A stretch of 64,000 nt of DNA from JBALVT01 sp047612385 (GTDB lineage: Bacteria; Pseudomonadota; Gammaproteobacteria; Pseudomonadales; Halieaceae): the NCBI GenBank assembly GCA_047612385.1, contig JBLGAR010000007.1, positions 1 to 64,000 of the forward strand, given 5' to 3'. This document shows, piece by piece, positions 1 through 7,514 of this stretch; position 1 is the stretch's first letter; each line of letters starts with the position of its first letter. The notes beneath the pieces were generated by a model that did not search any database, was not told where the DNA came from, and saw only the letters and a program-made list of their open reading frames with translations. A program made the translations under genes and the position numbers.

Positions 1-1
1 G

Positions 2-220
2 TTTGCACATACCATTGGCGAGTTTGGCGTGGTACTGATGATAGGCGGAAATATCCCCGGTGAAACCCGGGTCTTGTCGATAGCTCTGTATGATCAGGTT
101 GAGTCTTTGCAATTTGCTGAGGCTCACCGGCTCGCCGCAGGCCTCATGGTTTTTTCAATGGTATTACTGTTCTTACTGTATCGCAGTAATCCAATAAGTT
201 TGCTGGGGTTGCGCCGATGA
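2..220 (+). CDS. modB: Molybdate ABC transporter permease ModB, C-terminal part
   Basis: The gene enters the window already open; only the last 72 residues are present. They carry the EFG...NIPGETR segment of the permease EAA loop, which docks on the ATPase, followed by a final hydrophobic membrane helix and a short basic tail. ModB forms the inner-membrane channel for molybdate delivered by periplasmic ModA. The stop codon overlaps the start of the next gene as ATGA, so permease and ATPase are translationally coupled. Assignment rests on the IPGETRxL motif and the following modC; sulfate and tungstate permeases are close relatives. Confidence 0.85.
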   Translation, partial: FAHTIGEFGVVLMIGGNIPGETRVLSIALYDQVESLQFAEAHRLAAGLMVFSMVLLFLLYRSNPISLLGLRR

Positions 221-1311
221 CAGCGCTTCAGCTCAAAGTGCACTACAAATCTACAACAGCGTTTCGACTCAAAGTAGACTGCGCCGTTTCAGAGACTGGG
301 GTAACCGCAATATTTGGGCCTAGCGGGAGCGGCAAAACAACCTTGCTCAATTGCATCGCAGGCCTTAGCTCCGCAGACCCTGGCAGTCAGATAAGCTATC
401 GCGGAGAAGTATGGCAATCAGCCGAGAAGTTTGTCCAACCTTGGGAGCGTGGCATAGGTTTCGTGTTCCAGGACGCCAGACTTTTCCCGCACCTGAGTGT
501 TCAACAAAATTTAGATTACGCCGTTAAAAGACAAAAGCGCCGCAGTAGGATTAGAGCCGAGGACGTTATTCAGTGGCTTTCACTAGAACAGATGCTGCAT
601 CAATCCGCCACTGCCTTATCCGCCGGCCAAAAACAAAGGGTCGCCATCGCAAGAGCGCTATTAAGCGCGCCACAATTGCTATTACTCGACGAACCCCTGG
701 CAAATCTAGATCACGCTGCGAGACGACAGTGCCTGCACTATTTACAAAAACTGCGAGATATTGTTGACCTACCTATACTCTATGTCAGTCATGATATGGA
801 AGAAGTTAGCCAACTGGCAGATGATTTAATAATGCTCAACCGGGGTACTGTGGAAGCACAGGGGTCAGTTCTCGACTTATGTAGCCGACTCGATACAAGT
901 TTATCTCACAGCGAGTCCTCTGCAACGATCATAGTAGGATCCGTAAAGCGGCATGACCAGAATTACGGGTTATCCGAGCTGGATGTTTCGGGCAATACTA
1001 TTTTCGTGAATCAAATGTCTGAAAGTACCGGCACAAATTGCAGGTTGCGTATCGCCGCACGCGACATTAGTGTTTGTCGGCAGAGAAACACTTCGAGCAG
1101 TATTCTTAACATTCTTCCCGTTGAACTCGTTGAAATAGAAAAAACAAATGACACTCGAGTACTGCTGCGACTTGCTTTGGGCGAACAATATCTCGTCGCC
1201 AGAGTCACGCGCAAATCCGTCACTGAGCTCAACTTAAAAGTTGGTGAGGCTCTCTACGCCCAAATAAAAAGTGTGGCATTGCTAAGCGAAATTATGGAGC
1301 CACAAAATTGA
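217..1311 (+). CDS. modC: Molybdate ABC transporter ATP-binding protein ModC
   Basis: This 364-residue ATPase powers molybdate import with ModB. The ABC core is clear: Walker A GPSGSGKT at 34-41, the signature LSAGQ at 134-138 and Walker B LLLLDEP at about 154-160, followed by the switch histidine in SHDMEE. The last 80 or so residues form a TOBE/Mop-like domain, as expected for ModC, where it binds oxyanion and regulates the transporter. The ATG overlaps the modB stop by four bases. Length matches the family (about 350). The downstream kinase gene overlaps its stop. Confidence 0.9.
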   Translation: MTALQLKVHYKSTTAFRLKVDCAVSETGVTAIFGPSGSGKTTLLNCIAGLSSADPGSQISYRGEVWQSAEKFVQPWERGIGFVFQDARLFPHLSVQQNLDYAVKRQKRRSRIRAEDVIQWLSLEQMLHQSATALSAGQKQRVAIARALLSAPQLLLLDEPLANLDHAARRQCLHYLQKLRDIVDLPILYVSHDMEEVSQLADDLIMLNRGTVEAQGSVLDLCSRLDTSLSHSESSATIIVGSVKRHDQNYGLSELDVSGNTIFVNQMSESTGTNCRLRIAARDISVCRQRNTSSSILNILPVELVEIEKTNDTRVLLRLALGEQYLVARVTRKSVTELNLKVGEALYAQIKSVALLSEIMEPQN

Positions 1312-2291
1312 ACACCCATCCCTATGACTTACTAACACCAGACCTGGTTATTGACGCAGTAGAGTCGGCCGGCTACCTCAGTGACGCCCGCCTCCTGGCT
1401 TTAAACAGTTATGAAAACCGGGTGTATCAGGTAGGCCTGGAAGATGGTGAGCCGCTTATCGCAAAATTTTACCGACCCCATCGTTGGACTAAAGCACAAA
1501 TTCAAGAAGAGCATGATTATAGTCAAGAACTAGTTGATGCAGACATTTCCGTAGTCGCGCCTCTTATAGACGAGCAGGGTTGCTCTGTGCATGTACACGC
1601 CGGTTTTTTGTTTGCCTTGTTTAAGCGACGTGGCGGATACCCCCCGGAATTGGACAACTTGGACAACCTCTTTGTTCTTGGCAGAACTCTAGGTCGAATT
1701 CACAGTGTGGGCAGAGCGAGCAAGTTCCAAGAGCGCATTGAAATTACCGTTGAAAAAATGATGGCCGTCAATATCGAATTTCTTCTCGATGGCGAATTTA
1801 TTCCTCGCGCGCTGATTCCCGCCTACAGCACCCTGGCACGAGATTTGCTCGCCGCTGTAGATTCAATTTACAAAGAGGTGTCTTCTAAAGATCTAATCAG
1901 AGTTCATGGCGACTGCCATGTGGGCAACATTTTGTGGCGAGATCAAACCGCACACTTTGTTGACCTTGACGATTGCGCAATGGCTCCAGCGATACAGGAT
2001 CTATGGATGTTTCTCAGCGGAGATCGTCATAGACGACAGCAACAACTGTCTGAGGTTGTTGAGGGTTACAACGAATTCTGCGACTTCCATCCCAAGCAGC
2101 TACGTTGGGTAGAGGCGTTGCGAACCATGCGAATCGTGAACTATTCGGCATGGCTTGCACGGCGCTGGGAAGACCCCGCTTTCCCGAGAAGCTTTACCTG
2201 GTTCAACACGGAACGTTACTGGGCAGACCACATTCTTGAGTTGCGAGAACAGTTGTCCGCCCTACAAGAGGAACCACTGCAGTTGCTCTAG
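1308..2291 (+). CDS. srkA: Stress response kinase SrkA (YihE/RdoA family)
   Basis: Cytoplasmic Ser/Thr kinase of the aminoglycoside-phosphotransferase fold, 327 residues, like E. coli SrkA (YihE). The likely nucleotide-binding lysine is in AKFYRP (K53), the catalytic loop is HGDCHVGN at 200-207, and the metal-binding segment is FVDLDD at 217-222. In E. coli the protein counters envelope stress and MazF-related death. The start is TTG, overlapping the modC stop as TTGA, with GGAG nine bases upstream. The coupling to modC is a local arrangement with no obvious functional link. Convergent with the next gene, only six bases apart. Confidence 0.9.
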   Translation: MNTHPYDLLTPDLVIDAVESAGYLSDARLLALNSYENRVYQVGLEDGEPLIAKFYRPHRWTKAQIQEEHDYSQELVDADISVVAPLIDEQGCSVHVHAGFLFALFKRRGGYPPELDNLDNLFVLGRTLGRIHSVGRASKFQERIEITVEKMMAVNIEFLLDGEFIPRALIPAYSTLARDLLAAVDSIYKEVSSKDLIRVHGDCHVGNILWRDQTAHFVDLDDCAMAPAIQDLWMFLSGDRHRRQQQLSEVVEGYNEFCDFHPKQLRWVEALRTMRIVNYSAWLARRWEDPAFPRSFTWFNTERYWADHILELREQLSALQEEPLQLL

Positions 2292-2297
2292 GTTCTT

Positions 2298-3023
2298 CTA
2301 CGCTCTTCGATAAGTAGGACGCAATACCGACCAGCACCACCGCCAGAAACTATTACCGGCTAAAACTTCTTTATCAACCATGTCGAAAAACTGTTGCATG
2401 CCGACAGGGTCAGAAAAATAGTCCATGCGCGTTGTAAAACCTTTCTCCGGGTCCAACTGTTTGACCACTTGCGCAGGGTTACCAGCGACAATAACATTTT
2501 TGGGTACATCGCGAGTCACCACGGCTCTCGCTGCCACAACGCTATTTTCGCCGATGCTAACGCCTTTCAACACTGTTGCGTGATCTCCCAGCCAAACATT
2601 GTCGGCAATATGTACCGGTGTTTTTCTCTCATCTCGGTTTGTTCTGTCATACACCATGTGCCAATCAGAATCCGTTATGTAGACCCCGTTTGCCAACATA
2701 ACACCGTCTCCTATGACGATTTCGTCGCTGGCACTGATACGCGAACCCGGGCTCATCAAAACGCAGTCACCAATTTCAATTCGCCCTAGCCCTTCACCGC
2801 GACCCCACACTCCAATTTCCACTTGATGCATCGGTTCACCAACGGCTGTAAAACTGCGACCTATTCGAATATTGGGGCCTGAAATACGCACGTACTTCGG
2901 TTTCATTATTGAGTGATAAGGGCCAAGGTACTCGCATTCCGGACGCAGGAAATACTCGGCGTACCAGTGCCGATAGCGCAGGTAACATTTCTTCAGCCAA
3001 TAGGGCCTTAGGTCTTTACGCAT
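2298..3023 (-). CDS. Hexapeptide-repeat acyltransferase
   Basis: The protein is a left-handed beta-helix acyltransferase of the maltose O-acetyltransferase/WbbJ type. The middle shows repeated hexapeptides (IRIGRS, IEIGDC, IVIGDG, VHIADN, VSIGEN), and the end has the typical VIVAGNPAQVVK. An SDWH motif, about one third from the end, probably supplies the catalytic histidine. Substrate is unknown; surface sugars or lipids are plausible. I place the start at the ATG at 3023; an in-frame TTG at 3056 would add eleven residues. It stands alone, convergent with srkA and divergent from a methyltransferase-like gene. Confidence 0.8.
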   Translation of the reverse strand: MRKDLRPYWLKKCYLRYRHWYAEYFLRPECEYLGPYHSIMKPKYVRISGPNIRIGRSFTAVGEPMHQVEIGVWGRGEGLGRIEIGDCVLMSPGSRISASDEIVIGDGVMLANGVYITDSDWHMVYDRTNRDERKTPVHIADNVWLGDHATVLKGVSIGENSVVAARAVVTRDVPKNVIVAGNPAQVVKQLDPEKGFTTRMDYFSDPVGMQQFFDMVDKEVLAGNSFWRWCWSVLRPTYRRA

Positions 3024-3099
3024 AGCCAAGATGTCTTCATCTATTAGATAATACAAACACGCAAGCGGAATACCACAACATCATGGTTTTCATCGGGCA

Positions 3100-3813
3100 G
3101 TGGAGAGCAATCGCCGCCACTTTCACAGGAGTATCCCTATTTTGCAAGCCGATTCTAGACCGGTACACAGCAATCAGCGCCATGTTCATTCGAAATTGCC
3201 ACTGCTTATTCATCGTTCAATATCGAATTTATATCAAAGACCGATCTCCAGCCACAGCAGGAAAGCTTTTGAGCAGCTACAGCGGCGCCTTGCAGCTAAG
3301 CCACTCCCTCTCGTGCTCGATTCTTTCTGCGGAACCGGGCACAGCACTTGTGTACTTGCCCAGCGTCATCCCAACCACCTAGTGGTGGGTATCGATAAGT
3401 CCTCTAACAGGCTTTCTAAACACTCGGGAAGCGAGGACGAAAACTATATTTTGCTGCAAGCGCAATGCGAAGATATATGGCGCCTGTTACGCAATAGTGA
3501 ACTCACCACTGAATTTCACTATCTCCTGTATCCTAACCCTTGGCCTAAATCCAGCCATCTACAAAGACGTGTTCACGGTCATCCTACCTTCCATACTTTG
3601 CTGGAATTGGGAGGCCGGATTGAACTTCGCTCAAACTGGCAAGTCTATGTAGAGGAATTTGGGATCGCTATGAATCTCTGCGGAGTACCCGGCACGGTTG
3701 CACAAATTGTGCCCGATCAACCCATCACCTTGTTTGAACGCAAGTACCTATCCAGTGGGCACTCACTCTGGGCTTTTATTGCAAGCTTGAAAGCGTCCAA
3801 CAAGGCACAGTGA
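3100..3813 (+). CDS. TrmB-like SAM-dependent methyltransferase, divergent
   Basis: The protein has a Rossmann SAM-binding start (LDSFCGTGHS, then VVGIDKS) and a YPNPWPKSSHLQRR segment that mirrors the PDPWPKKRHxKRR signature of TrmB, the enzyme that makes m7G46 in tRNA. Both motifs are altered, and the usual GIE after the second strand is GID, so it may be a diverged TrmB paralogue with another substrate. The first 14 residues look unlike the family; a TTG at 3142 with AGGAG ten bases upstream is a credible alternative start. It precedes cysE by about 50 bases. Confidence 0.6.
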   Translation: MESNRRHFHRSIPILQADSRPVHSNQRHVHSKLPLLIHRSISNLYQRPISSHSRKAFEQLQRRLAAKPLPLVLDSFCGTGHSTCVLAQRHPNHLVVGIDKSSNRLSKHSGSEDENYILLQAQCEDIWRLLRNSELTTEFHYLLYPNPWPKSSHLQRRVHGHPTFHTLLELGGRIELRSNWQVYVEEFGIAMNLCGVPGTVAQIVPDQPITLFERKYLSSGHSLWAFIASLKASNKAQ

Positions 3814-3863
3814 CGGCGAGACTCGAATCAGCTAAAGTTTGCGCTCTACAAAGAGGTATTAAT

Positions 3864-4691
3864 ATGTCACCCAGGAAACCGGATATCGTATGGGACCGCA
3901 TACGCAAGGAAACCGAGCAGAAAGTCACTGAGGAGCCTATTCTCGCCAGTTTCCTGCACGCTACCATTCTAAATCACTCCAAGTTAGAGCGCGCCTTGAG
4001 TTTTCATCTTGCAAGTCAACTCGACAGCGCGACCGTATCTGCGCTGTTGTTACGCGAGGTTATTCTCGATGCCTTCAAGCACGACCCCTGTATACCCAAG
4101 GCTATACGAGCAGACTTGATGGCCGTTGAAGAGCGTGACTCTGCCTGTAATGAACTCTCAATGCCGTTCCTGTACTTCAAGGGTTTTCACGCGTTACAAA
4201 GTCACCGTGTCGGCCACTGGTTGTGGAAACAGGGCCGCCAATCACTGGCGTTGTTTTTTCAAAATCGGGTTTCCTCGGAGTTCGGTGTCGACATCCACCC
4301 AGCCGCTAAACTCGGTCGCGGGATAATGCTCGATCACGCGACAGGCTTGGTCATCGGAGAGACCGCAACGGTGGGCAACAATGTATCAATATTACAATCG
4401 GTAACACTGGGCGGAACAGGCAAAGACGAAGGTGATCGACATCCAAAGATTGGCGACGGGGTACTGATCAGCGCCGGCGCTACAATTCTGGGTAATATCC
4501 GAGTGGGAGCAGGTGCAAAGGTTGGCGCGGGAAGTGTGGTTCTTGAAGACGTAGCAGCTCACACTACTGTCGCGGGAGTGCCTGCCAAAGTGGTAGGTAG
4601 ACCAACGAGCGATCAACCCGCGCTTGAGATGGAACACGACTTTTGCTGCGACGAAGAAGCCGCCAGGGTCGCAGAAAAAAAGGCGGGCTAA
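3864..4691 (+). CDS. cysE: Serine O-acetyltransferase CysE
   Basis: CysE makes O-acetylserine from serine and acetyl-CoA, the first step of cysteine synthesis. The 275-residue protein matches E. coli CysE (273): an alpha-helical N-terminal domain with FLYFKGFHALQSHR, then hexapeptide repeats with DIHPAAKLGRGIMLDHATG (catalytic histidines) and the VTLGGTGK and GDRHPKIGDG motifs. The start is the ATG at 3864, six bases after AGAGGT; an earlier GTG-like extension lacks family support. The C-terminal tail, the site for cysteine synthase binding in this family, does not end in Ile here but in a charged AEKKAG. It converges on hemE, eight bases apart. Confidence 0.93.
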   Translation: MSPRKPDIVWDRIRKETEQKVTEEPILASFLHATILNHSKLERALSFHLASQLDSATVSALLLREVILDAFKHDPCIPKAIRADLMAVEERDSACNELSMPFLYFKGFHALQSHRVGHWLWKQGRQSLALFFQNRVSSEFGVDIHPAAKLGRGIMLDHATGLVIGETATVGNNVSILQSVTLGGTGKDEGDRHPKIGDGVLISAGATILGNIRVGAGAKVGAGSVVLEDVAAHTTVAGVPAKVVGRPTSDQPALEMEHDFCCDEEAARVAEKKAG

Positions 4692-4699
4692 ACGCTCAC

Positions 4700-5770
4700 C
4701 TATCCTGTCTGATGATATTGCGGTGACAGCTCCTGTACCGCATCCACATAAGCTGTGACGTGATCGGGATTAACTCCAGGGGTTATGCCGTGGCCAAGAT
4801 TAAAAATATGGCCACTACCATGCCCATATGCTGCCAAAATTTTCCCGACCTCTTCACGAATACGTGCAGGAGAAGCAAACAACATCGTCGGGTCCATATT
4901 GCCCTGCAGCGATACGCGATCTCCAATTTGAGCGCGCGCTGAACCGATATCAGTGGTCCAATCAATCCCGACAGCCGCGGCACCACAGTCAGCGATAGAG
5001 GATAACCACTGCCCACCATTTTTCGTGAACACGATCACCGGAACACGCCGACCGTCTGCCTCTGTGGGCAGGCGAGCAATAATTCGCTGCATGTACTGCA
5101 ATGAAAATTCTTGGTACGCCGCAGCACTGAGGCTACCGCCCCAGGTATCGAAAATTTGCAGCACCTGTGCACCGGCTTTTACCTGGGCGCTCAAATAGTC
5201 GGCCACAGCATCGGCGAGAAGCGCCAATAGACGGTGCATCAGCTCGGGCTGGTCATAAGCCATCGATTTAACATAGCGAAAATCTTTAGAGGAGCCGCCC
5301 TCTACCATGTAAGTCGCCAAAGTCCAGGGGCTGCCAGAAAAACCAATCAATGGCACACTGCCCCCAAGCTCATTGCGAATCGCTGTGACCGCATCCATCA
5401 CATAAGAAAGATCGTCCTGAGCATTGAAGGAATTCAACTGCTCCAGGTCCTTTTCACTGCGCACAGTTTTGTGAAAGCGGGGCCCCTCACCCTCTTCAAA
5501 ATACAAACCCAGCCCCAGAGCATCGGGAATGGTCAGTATGTCGGAAAACAATATTGCTGCATCCATGGGATAACGACGCAACGGCTGCATAGTCACTTCA
5601 CAGGCGAGCTCAGTATTTTTGCACAAATCCAAAAAAGAGCCCGCTTGTTCGCGTGTCGCGCGATACTCTGGCAGATAACGACCAGCCTGACGCATCATCC
5701 ATACGGGTGTGCGATCGACTGGCTGGCGCATCAGCGCGCGAATAAAGCGATCATTTTTCAATTCGGTCAT
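4700..5770 (-). CDS. hemE: Uroporphyrinogen decarboxylase HemE
   Basis: HemE removes four carboxyl groups from uroporphyrinogen III to give coproporphyrinogen III in heme synthesis. The 356-residue protein is full length. The N-terminal signature RTPVWMMRQAGRYLPEYR starts near residue 20, with RQAGRYL at 27-33, and the ILFSDILT motif carries the catalytic aspartate. The GHGI segment near the end is also typical. ATG start. It follows aroB on the same strand after an 86-base gap, so it may be last in the pil-aro-hemE transcript or have its own promoter. Confidence 0.96.
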   Translation of the reverse strand: MTELKNDRFIRALMRQPVDRTPVWMMRQAGRYLPEYRATREQAGSFLDLCKNTELACEVTMQPLRRYPMDAAILFSDILTIPDALGLGLYFEEGEGPRFHKTVRSEKDLEQLNSFNAQDDLSYVMDAVTAIRNELGGSVPLIGFSGSPWTLATYMVEGGSSKDFRYVKSMAYDQPELMHRLLALLADAVADYLSAQVKAGAQVLQIFDTWGGSLSAAAYQEFSLQYMQRIIARLPTEADGRRVPVIVFTKNGGQWLSSIADCGAAAVGIDWTTDIGSARAQIGDRVSLQGNMDPTMLFASPARIREEVGKILAAYGHGSGHIFNLGHGITPGVNPDHVTAYVDAVQELSPQYHQTG

Positions 5771-5856
5771 TGGTGGAATAGCCTATAGTTTTTGTTAATC
5801 AAAATTCCAGATGATCCAGAATACCCTCAGCCCCCTGGAACCTAAACAGCGCTCGA

Positions 5857-6939
5857 TCAGCTCAGCAGATTTATCAGCTCTGACTCTGTGGCATCGTCGA
5901 CAATACAGGCCTGACCGATAGCGCTGATCAGCACAAGGCGCAGCTTACCATTCACAACTTTCTTGTCTCTACCCATCAAATCCAGAAAGACCTCGGAAGT
6001 CATGTCATTGGGGGCTTCTACCGGCAGATTCATTGAGCGCAGTAGCCGAATAAAGTCTTCCACTTCAGAAGTCTGTATCAGCCCTCTGGAACACGATAAG
6101 CGCAGAGCAAGCACCATACCCGCAGCAACTGCCTCGCCATGCAACCAAACGCCATATCCCTGGGCGTTTTCAATCGCATGAGCAAAAGTATGGCCGAGAT
6201 TGAGGATAGCTCGCACACCACCCTCGCGCTCATCGGCCGCAACGACTTTAGCCTTATTGGCGCAACTGCGCTCAATAGCCTCGGCAAGCGCTGCTTCCTC
6301 CCGGGCAAGAAGTTTTGGCATATTTCCTTTCAACCAACGATAAAAGGGCTCATCAGAAATCAAACCGTACTTGACCACCTCGGCCAAGCCAGCGGCAAAT
6401 TCTCTGGCCGGAAGAGTGCGCAGCGTGTCGGTATCGATCAGCACCGCCTGAGGCTGGTAAAAAGCGCCAATCATATTTTTGCCAAGAGGATGATTCACTG
6501 CGGTTTTACCTCCTACGGAAGAGTCCACCTGGGCAAGCAAGGTCGTAGGAATTTGAATAAAGTTGACCCCGCGCTGATAGCAAGCGGCGGCGAAGCCTGT
6601 AATGTCTCCCACAACGCCACCACCAACAGCGATAAACGTCGTTCCTCTATCGTGCCTGTCTGCCATTACCTGGTCGAAGATTTTCTCAAGTGTCTCAAGC
6701 GACTTGTATTGCTCGCCGTCAGGCAGTATCACTTCGCTCACCAGGGTCGTGGTTTCCAATGCCCCTCTTACCCTATCTAGATAAATAGGCGCTACCGTTT
6801 CATTACTGACCAGAACGACCTGTGACCCGCTAACGTGGGAGGCCAATAAATGGGAATCGGAAAAAAGATCACGACCGATATAGACAGGATAGCTGCGCTC
6901 TCCCAAATCAACATGCAGGGTGTGTATAAGCAATGACAC
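5857..6939 (-). CDS. aroB: 3-dehydroquinate synthase AroB
   Basis: AroB converts DAHP to 3-dehydroquinate in the shikimate pathway, using NAD and zinc. The 360-residue protein shows the N-terminal VDLGERSYPVYIG, the NAD site DGEQYKSLET and GGGVVGDITGFAAA, the RGVNFIQIPTTLLAQVDSSVGGKTAVN block and the zinc ligands in NLGHTFAHAIE and LHGEAVAAGM. The start is GTG with AGAGGT five bases upstream. It lies 60 bases downstream of aroK. In Pseudomonas a DamX-type gene follows aroB; here hemE follows directly. Confidence 0.96.
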   Translation of the reverse strand: MSLLIHTLHVDLGERSYPVYIGRDLFSDSHLLASHVSGSQVVLVSNETVAPIYLDRVRGALETTTLVSEVILPDGEQYKSLETLEKIFDQVMADRHDRGTTFIAVGGGVVGDITGFAAACYQRGVNFIQIPTTLLAQVDSSVGGKTAVNHPLGKNMIGAFYQPQAVLIDTDTLRTLPAREFAAGLAEVVKYGLISDEPFYRWLKGNMPKLLAREEAALAEAIERSCANKAKVVAADEREGGVRAILNLGHTFAHAIENAQGYGVWLHGEAVAAGMVLALRLSCSRGLIQTSEVEDFIRLLRSMNLPVEAPNDMTSEVFLDLMGRDKKVVNGKLRLVLISAIGQACIVDDATESELINLLS

Positions 6940-6999
6940 AGTGAACCTCTAGCTTGGACAATGGAGGGATATGATAACGCCGCGGTGGCGGGCTTGTCT

Positions 7000-7512
7000 C
7001 TAGCTCAGTTCCCGAACGAGCTTCTGCGCCACAGTGCGAGGGCTACAGCCATCGGTATCGATCACATGATCGGCAATCTCACGGTAAAGAGGATCGCGTA
7101 TCGCCATTAGATCGCTAAGAATTTGCTCGGGATCTCCCTTCTGCAATAAGGGGCGTCGTCTGTCTCGATGAGTTCTGCGCACCTGCTCTTCCACAGTTGC
7201 ATGTAAGTACACGACAAAGCCTCGGGCTGCCAGCACACGACGGTTTTCCGGTCGCATGATCACACCGCCTCCGGTCGCCAACAAAACACTGTCCCAAAGA
7301 GTCATTTCCTCAACAGCCTGCTGCTCCCTGGCACGAAACCCTTCTTCTCCCTCGACGTCAAATATCCAGGGGATATCCGCGCCGGTACGAGCTTCAATTT
7401 CGGTGTCGGTATCAGCGAACTGAAGGTTCAGCTGTTGAGCAAGATACTTACCAATGGTAGTTTTGCCGGCCCCCATGGGGCCGACTAAGAAAACTCTGTG
7501 CAAATTAGGCAT
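7000..7512 (-). CDS. aroK: Shikimate kinase AroK
   Basis: AroK phosphorylates shikimate at the 3-hydroxyl with ATP. The 170-residue protein has Walker A GPMGAGKT at 11-18, the shikimate-binding DTDTEIE near residue 35, the GEEGFRAREQ block, and LATGGG near residue 80. The lid RRRPLL follows. Length matches the family (about 173). It begins two bases after the pilQ stop, so it is translated from the pilus transcript, an arrangement shared with Pseudomonas and enterobacteria. Confidence 0.96.
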   Translation of the reverse strand: MPNLHRVFLVGPMGAGKTTIGKYLAQQLNLQFADTDTEIEARTGADIPWIFDVEGEEGFRAREQQAVEEMTLWDSVLLATGGGVIMRPENRRVLAARGFVVYLHATVEEQVRRTHRDRRRPLLQKGDPEQILSDLMAIRDPLYREIADHVIDTDGCSPRTVAQKLVRELS

Positions 7513-7514
7513 CG

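Noticed and set aside
5234..5788. 184-residue open frame antisense to hemE
   Set aside because: Fully covered by hemE coding sequence; shadow frame.
6139..6780. 213-residue open frame antisense to aroB
   Set aside because: Fully inside a clear aroB; sequence has no recognisable motif.
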